Assembly (NCBI GenBank): GCA_036768485.1
Contig: JAVLUZ010000154.1
Location: 25,223,637 to 25,287,636 of the forward strand
DNA: 64,000 bases
Reading direction: 5' to 3'
Origin: Mermis nigrescens
Taxonomy: Eukaryota > Nematoda > Enoplea > Mermithida > Mermithidae
The notes beneath the pieces are model-generated. The model did not search any database. It was not told where the DNA came from and saw only the letters and a program-made list of their open reading frames with translations. Shown in pieces: positions 58,558 through 64,000 of this stretch; position 1 is the stretch's first letter; every line of letters begins with the position of its first letter. The translations under genes were made by a program, and so were the position numbers.

Positions 58558-58905
58558 CCCCCCAGAATGATCGATTTTTCGTAAAAGTTGGTCAAAGTTG
58601 CAAAACGCGTCCCTCTTTAAGCGTTTTTAGTTCATTTTGACTCGAAAATATCAAATTTTCGGCGCTTCACGCCATATACACATTTTTTGACTATATTTTG
58701 TTCAATTAACTCAATTTTTCGAATTTTTCGTAATTTTTTTACGTTTTTATGTTCTACAAAGAACAAGCATTGTCCTGAAATGTCAACAGACAGTGTTTTT
58801 AACGTTTTACCCTTCGTTTCTTAGCTCAAAAAAGGCTCTTTTTAGAAGTTTTTTTTGGAGCCTGACTCCCTCCAGAATTCCCATGCAATGTGCATATACA
58901 TATGG
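58558..58905 (-). mobile_element. E element, reverse, right part
   Basis: Contains AAATTTTCGGCGCTTCACGCC-type core (two blocks), GTTTTATGTTCTACAAAGAAC and CCAGAATTCCCATGCAATG. The left part is probably 57310-57360, on the other side of the hAT-like element. Confidence 0.6.
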
Positions 58906-58984
58906 TTACGGCCATTCCGAAATTTTTTAAAACTTTCTAAAATGTTTGAATTCTTAAAAATTCGAAAATATCGTTACATTATTA

Positions 58985-59245
58985 TGTAGAACGCTTCGCA
59001 ACCGCTGACGTTCAGCAAAAAAAATCGTCCAAGTGGCGAGACTGTAAGGACGATTGCTAGTTTTATGCTGGTCCTTAAAACGAATTGTTGAAACGTATGG
59101 ATACGGGTTTAACCCAAGGAAGATGCAATTTGTCCAATTTTTGAGCGAAAATACGCGCCTTCCCCTCGGATTAAATTATTCGGAGATCGAAAAACGGGAC
59201 AACTCATTGGCGATTAACAAAAATAATGATGTTGTGAGCTGAGTC
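58985..59245. repeat. Dispersed repeat, family G
   Basis: AGAACGCTTCGCAACCGCTG, GGCGAGACTGTAAGGACG and TTGGCGATTAACAAAAATAA blocks match the copies at 55540 and 53930. Confidence 0.5.
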
Positions 59246-60260
59246 GATTCCAAAATAGCACTTTTCTATTCTTTGCTGCTTTTGTCCGCAAAGAATGCTA
59301 GAAGTCCTGACCGTTTAACTTAAATAATTTATGCTCTAATTCAATTAAATATAATTTGATTTTTAACGGGTCCGGAAATGGAAAAATTTTCAAAGTTTCA
59401 GAACTGCTGATAAATTTTGGTACGGTAAAGAAGCTTATTTTTTCCCAACCATTTCTCATCGAGGTTTATCCTTTGACCTTGGAAAAATTGCGCGAGAAGC
59501 GATGAAATCCTGAACATTGAATTCTGTTGCTTTTATTCTAGGGGACTTTTAGATTTGGCGGGGTGTCAGAAATTTCTCTTGGGCCCAAGAAAGCTTCACG
59601 AATCACACAGATAAGATAAAGCTGTCTTTGCAGCTGAGTATCAGAAAACGCTTTACTCATCATTCGAGTGCTTCCATCGAGCGCTACTTTTTTTAGTAAT
59701 GAAAAACAGGAAAAAATTTCAAAACTTTTTTTACGCTCTTTGGCCTCCATGAAATCTCTAGAGTACTTGTTACTTTACTTTTTAGTACAGCACTTTAATA
59801 AAATTATCAATTTTTTCATTTTTTGTTTGTTTCTCGTCGAAATTCCTTATTTTCTCTTCCATAGAGTAATCGTGCTTCCGCTGCCATTATTGACGCACCC
59901 TATCTCCAGGAAATGGGTATAACATTTGAAAAAAATATAACAAAATCAATAAGTAGGATTACTTGAAAAATCGGAATGCTTTCATAAAATTTAATCGGCT
60001 TATTTATGAATCACAATATTTTTTACATTCACTGCAGAACATTTTTGTATATTGCCCTATATGCGTTACCCCGAGATAGCTAGCCTTGACCCCATAACGT
60101 ACATATTAATCGCATTACTGTATTAGTCGAATGAATGTACTGTTCTGTCTATTCTACTTTAAATATTTAATTAATAGGACGCTTTGCATAATTGAAAATA
60201 CGATTCAATAATATCATATAATCATATAATCATAATCATGCCGACGTTGAGTCCTTAACA
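59246..60260. other. No gene seen
   Basis: AT-rich. The open frame at 59668-59922 is hydrophobic by base composition and unsupported. Confidence 0.25.
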
Positions 60261-60268
60261 GGAGTGGC

Positions 60269-60764
60269 TCCTGGCCTTAGCCATGTGCCGCTAGCTTCGA
60301 CCTTTCGGTCGCTCGACTCGGACTCCGACTCGGATCCACACGTGGGCGCAGGGGGTTTGGGGGGTAGGCGTCCCCCCCAGAGGTTGAAATACCACGCCTC
60401 CAGAAATCAAAATACCCCCCTCCCCGCACCAGAATTTATAATTTTTTGAAATTTTTTTTTGCTTTTTTAGCGATTTTTTGATGCCATTGGATGGTGCTCA
60501 ATGAGAAATGTCGAAAAAATGGTGTTTTTTCCGCCATACGACCACTTTTAAGACCATTTTTCGACGTTTGAAAATTTTTAACACCCCCCCCCCAGAATTT
60601 CGGTGCTGCCCACCCATGCTCAGATCCCCTTTTGGACGTGGACTGTCCTTATTGCATAGTTCTCTATTCCGTTGACGTTGAGAAGGAGTTTGTTCTATTA
60701 CAGCTAGGCGGGCCAAATTGAACGCAAGGTTAACGATGACTGGATGTGTGTATTTTCGGTTCAT
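60269..60764 (-). pseudogene. Possible coding exon split by a D element
   Basis: On the - strand a frame from 60764 reads NRKYTHPVIVNLAFNLARLA, then QRQRNRELCNKDSPRPKGD, and meets a D element. If the element and one copy of its target repeat are set aside, the frame continues without a stop into an Arg/Ser-rich stretch (PSRSPSRATERSK) and ends at a TAA near 60270. The continuity suggests an ORF that D interrupted. There is no homology recognised and no clear acceptor, so this is weak. Confidence 0.25.
60336..60619 (-). mobile_element. D element, reverse
   Basis: Starts CCACACGTGGGCGCAGGG and ends GGTGCTGCCCACCCATG. The flanking hexamers TCGGAT (60330-60335) and TCAGAT (60620-60625) differ at one base. 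Confidence 0.75.
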
Positions 60765-61199
60765 GCAATCCTTGCTTCTGCTTTTATACTATACTTATGT
60801 ACACGTTTTTGTGTTACATGTTTCTGTGTACATATATGTTTATACACTGCTTAGACTGAATGTAGATGCACTAATGCAATTTTCCGCTTCCCCATTATAG
60901 TACCCTGTATATTTTCAATTTTCCGACTTACGTTTTTTGAGTTAAGCTTTTACCTGGCCGCTTAGAAACACCGGGTGTGGGTTTACGATTGTTTTTATTT
61001 TCAACGAAGTTAATGGGTCAATGACTAAAGCAAGCGCCGGAAAGTTGATAATACGACACTAAACAGTAAAAATGATAAAAAACAGATAAAATGAAATTGC
61101 AATTTACACACATGGATGTAAGGCTAAGGGTCAAATATTAAGCCTTCTTAGGCCAAAATGACCTGAGAGACTCGTATGTCTGGACCTTCAAGATCTACT
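60765..61199. other. No gene seen
   Basis: No supported feature. Confidence 0.25.
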
Positions 61200-63357
61200 A
61201 GCACCCCAAAATCTAATTTTTAGAACTTTCGTATTAGTAAGAAGTGCAAAAATCTGCTATTATAAAGACAGATTTTGGTCGAGTTTTACTCGACTTGTTT
61301 ATGTCTGCCAAATTCTTCGTATAAGAGCCCCCAAAAAACCTATTTATGCAATAGTATTATGGTTCAAGGGCTACACGGTGAAGTATACCGCGTTTGTATA
61401 AGATAAATACGAAATCAGCTCTGGCGGTTTTAAGTTTACATTCAGGTGGTGGACGAGATAAACACATTTTTACCTACTTTTGGTTTGTCAACACGCACCC
61501 GTTCTAAACAAAGAAGTGTGGAGTATTATGAAAGTAAAGTTTGTCTCAAGACTTGCGCATCGCACTTGGGTGCGTTTCTTTAAATTCAATACAGAGTTAT
61601 TTCTAATGGTGTGCAGTTTAAACTCTGGGTGAAAGAAACACATTTTCCCTATTTTTTGTCTGTCAACTGCTCCGGTTATGAATTGAATGGTGCGAAAGAC
61701 TAATTTAAAAATACAGTACATGTCAAGATTTACATCGTCACTTGGATGTTTTTTTAAACTCAATGGTGAAGTTATTTTTGATGGTGTAAAGTTCCAACTT
61801 ATGGGGTGAAAAAAAAGAGTTTTTAGTAGGTTTTTGACTGTCAACTTCTCCGCTTATGAGTCTGGACATGATCTCAAGTCTAAAAATGTACCAGAAATCA
61901 AACGTGATATGCCACTTGGCTGCGTCTGTTTACACTTAACAACAGTAGCGTAAAGTGGTTTATGTCCTAATATTTATTTATCTTCAGGCTATTGTGGAGA
62001 CTTAATGTTTTCACAAATGTTGATCGTAATATCAGAGTGATATTAGAATTATGAATCCGACTAAAATCTTCTCCACACTCCATGGTTGTGCAAAGTTTAC
62101 ACTGCAAATTAAGCTTAGTTCTAGAGCCTCGCGGAGGTGCAATTTTTTCGAAATGTTCTATGCAACTTATGAATTACGAATCTGACTGTTAGTTTTCTCT
62201 ACACTTTGTAGTTGTGTGAAGTTTGCACTTTTTATTTATTGTTAATGTGTAAATTTTACAAATATGTTGCATAAAGCCAGGATTACAAACCTGACTGCGT
62301 ATTTTTTATCTCCAGCAGTTGAGTATCGTTTACACTTAAAATTAACTTTGGTTTCAGAGCGTTTCAGGAGCTGAACTTTTTCAAAATGTTCCATGTAACG
62401 TCAGGATTACGAAAAGAGTGCAAGTGTTCTTTACACCCTTCAGTTGCGTAACGTATACGCTGAAAAGAATCGATATGCTTAAATTAGGCAGGTATGTCTT
62501 CTTTAAAAAAAGATAATGCTGATGTTTAGAACAATATTGTGTTCTGCGTTCTTGGACTGCTGTCACTATTGTGGCATGTTACCGTATGTGTTTGCCGACT
62601 GATTTACTAAAATCATGCTAATCAAAAGTGTAGGGTGCTAACAAATAAAAATGCTCCTATGGAACAAAAAGACGAATATACCTGGGATTACAGATAATTT
62701 AGGATTTAATAGGAGGGGACTAGGGAAAAGCTACCTATGTATATACCCAAAGTCGCAAAACCTATTAAAAATCAGACTTTCTCTAAGCTGCGCAAAAAAT
62801 CGAATTATATTCTGCGGCCTGCAGCTTGAGATAGACTATTGAACCAAAAACCGATTGAAAAAGCAGCAACTTAGCTACGCAGTAGCTATGGAGTAAAGTA
62901 GGAACGACTTTTTTTACGTGAAACAGACTACATGTACACTTGCACGCCCACAGCGATTGTATGCATTAAGCAATTGACGCCAGCTTTGCCTGCTATGATG
63001 CTCATGGTAACAGAATAAAACCCCTTTAAATACAATTCCAGTTAATTTCCTATCAATAAAACAAAGCAGTGCGTTGCAACTTGCAAGCAATTCACAAAAC
63101 GTTTACATTTTAGGTTATCTTTATACACTCTTATGTGAAGCATTGAAAAGTATTTAAATAAGGTTACATTTTTTCAGAAACCTCAGATTATACTTCAATT
63201 TTTGGCGTTGCTTAGAGAAAGTCTGATTTTTAACAAATTTTACGACTTTGAGCATATGCAGAGGTAGCTTTTTCCTAGTCCCCCTTTTAAATCATTAATA
63301 ACCTGTAATCCAGTATATTCGTCTTTTTTGTTCCATCGGAGCATTTTCCTTTGCTAG
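61200..63357 (+). mobile_element. Composite repeat, copy IV (left hairpin missing)
   Basis: Internal repeats with TTTACAC/GTGTAAA words from about 61200 lead into the module 62638-63357. Its arms are 62638-62819 and about 63179-63357; ends CTAACAAATAAAAATGCTCC and, inverted, CTAGCAAAGGAAAATGCTCC. The module interior has the opposite orientation, relative to the internal repeats, to that in copies I and III. The right end abuts the splice donor of the - strand exon 63362-63651. Confidence 0.7.
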
Positions 63358-63361
63358 TTAC

Positions 63362-63651
63362 ATTATATTTATCGCATGTAACGAGTCTTTGCCCGATTTG
63401 ATAGAGTTCCTCAATTCATACTTTCGCTTTTGAAAATCATCGCAAACGTCGTATTTAACATTAGTAAATTTGTCGAGGTTTTGTGCGAGACTCGTCAATG
63501 AGATTGAGATACTGCAGATGTTAAGGGAAAGTATAAGACACAATTTCTGAGAACATTCACCTATCACTACAGGGGTGATGAGCAAGTCAAAAATTAATCG
63601 TACCAGAAAAAATACATGTGATACAGTTTTGCACGCTGAGAAGAATTTCAT
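63362..63651 (-). CDS. First exon of a secreted or membrane protein (signal peptide)
   Basis: The - strand ATG at 63651 opens a frame beginning MKFFSACKTVSHVFFL. A 57-nt possible intron (GTACGA...TTCTCAG) is a multiple of three, so the frame is open with or without it. Spliced, the N-terminus is a better signal peptide, joining VFFL to KLCLILSLNICSISISLT. A polar, partly helical region follows (AQNLDKFTNVKYDVCDDFQK, RKYELRNSIKSGKD). The exon would end in phase 2 at a donor GTAACT (63361). Without splicing it stops at TAA two bases later. No family recognised. Downstream exons would lie beyond composite copy IV and were not found. Confidence 0.45.
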
Positions 63652-64000
63652 ATCTATTTTTGCAAAAAATTAAAATTGGTGAACCTACAGTAAGCCAAAC
63701 TATCGATTTTTGTCATTTTTTTGACATTTTTACAAACTGCCGCTTTTTTGTTTACCGCTTCTTCAATTTTTAAATATGCCAATGACATTTTATAGAATAG
63801 AAGACTGTTTAATTTCCTATCAAAGTTTGTTAAAATTTTAAATATTATACTCACATTTCGGTTTTCACGCAAATGTAAACAAAATATTTTAGCACAAAAA
63901 AATCGAAAATTTCGCACTAAATTCTTTCAATCTCAGTCAATTTGAGCGGTTCACAAGAGATTATTCAGTCATAGATGCCTAAGCATACCCTGTTATTACT
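63652..64000. other. Upstream region of the signal-peptide exon
   Basis: This is the likely promoter side of the - strand gene starting at 63651. I see no clear TATA box that stands out from the AT-rich background. The open frame on the - strand here is unsupported. Confidence 0.25.

Noticed and set aside
59668..59922. Hydrophobic 84-residue ORF
   Set aside because: Hydrophobicity follows from T-rich DNA; no splice or start context and no motif.

Overview
This is a eukaryotic, almost certainly animal, window. It is AT-rich and has introns with GT/AG borders and pyrimidine-rich acceptors. It carries a mariner element, two non-LTR retrotransposons, several hAT-like MITEs, long (TA)n tracts and one 100-N scaffold gap (15386-15485). 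I could not place the species. No bacterial-style operon, CRISPR array or rRNA is present. Most open frames are shadows of AT-rich or low-complexity DNA. The real coding sequence is in short exons that had to be found from splice sites and reading phase.

The one gene I recognise with confidence is an ING3 homologue (inhibitor of growth 3, a subunit of NuA4/TIP60-type histone acetyltransferase complexes) on the + strand, 32582-52760. Ten coding exons join in consistent phase and sum to 1322 nt. One base is missing in a C run (52711-52714) inside the PHD finger; with it the protein would be 440 residues, close to known ING3 length. Its introns hold most of the transposons between 33 and 52 kb. 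An uninterrupted mariner (DD34D) lies about 250 bp upstream of its start codon.

On the - strand I infer a second gene (about 12928 to 5155). It has a helical exon, a Cys-rich plus Thr/Ser-rich mucin-like exon, a transmembrane exon with a basic tail, and perhaps a tiny last exon: a type I membrane protein of unknown family. A third - strand gene begins at 63651 with a signal-peptide exon (63362-63651). A transposable element abuts its splice donor.

From about 7.6 to 27.6 kb, and again at 61.2-63.4 kb, the window is dominated by one large non-coding repeat family. Each unit has a left hairpin, 1-2.5 kb of degenerate internal repeats rich in GTGTAAA/TTTACAC, and a right module with long inverted arms. 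Units are partly in tandem and separated by (TA)n tracts. The interior of the right module occurs in both orientations relative to the rest. This is the best candidate here for something undescribed.

Other layout: 0.4-1.6 kb decayed coding-like sequence; 1.6-4.1 kb an inverted duplication of a Lys/Ser-rich exon, one copy hit by a 5'-truncated retrotransposon; 39.9-43.5 kb a full-length but inactivated jockey-like element with a 13-bp target duplication; 57.4-58.5 kb a hAT-like element with a perfect 8-bp target duplication and dense GATCTG repeats; and many copies of two related short families, called D and E here.
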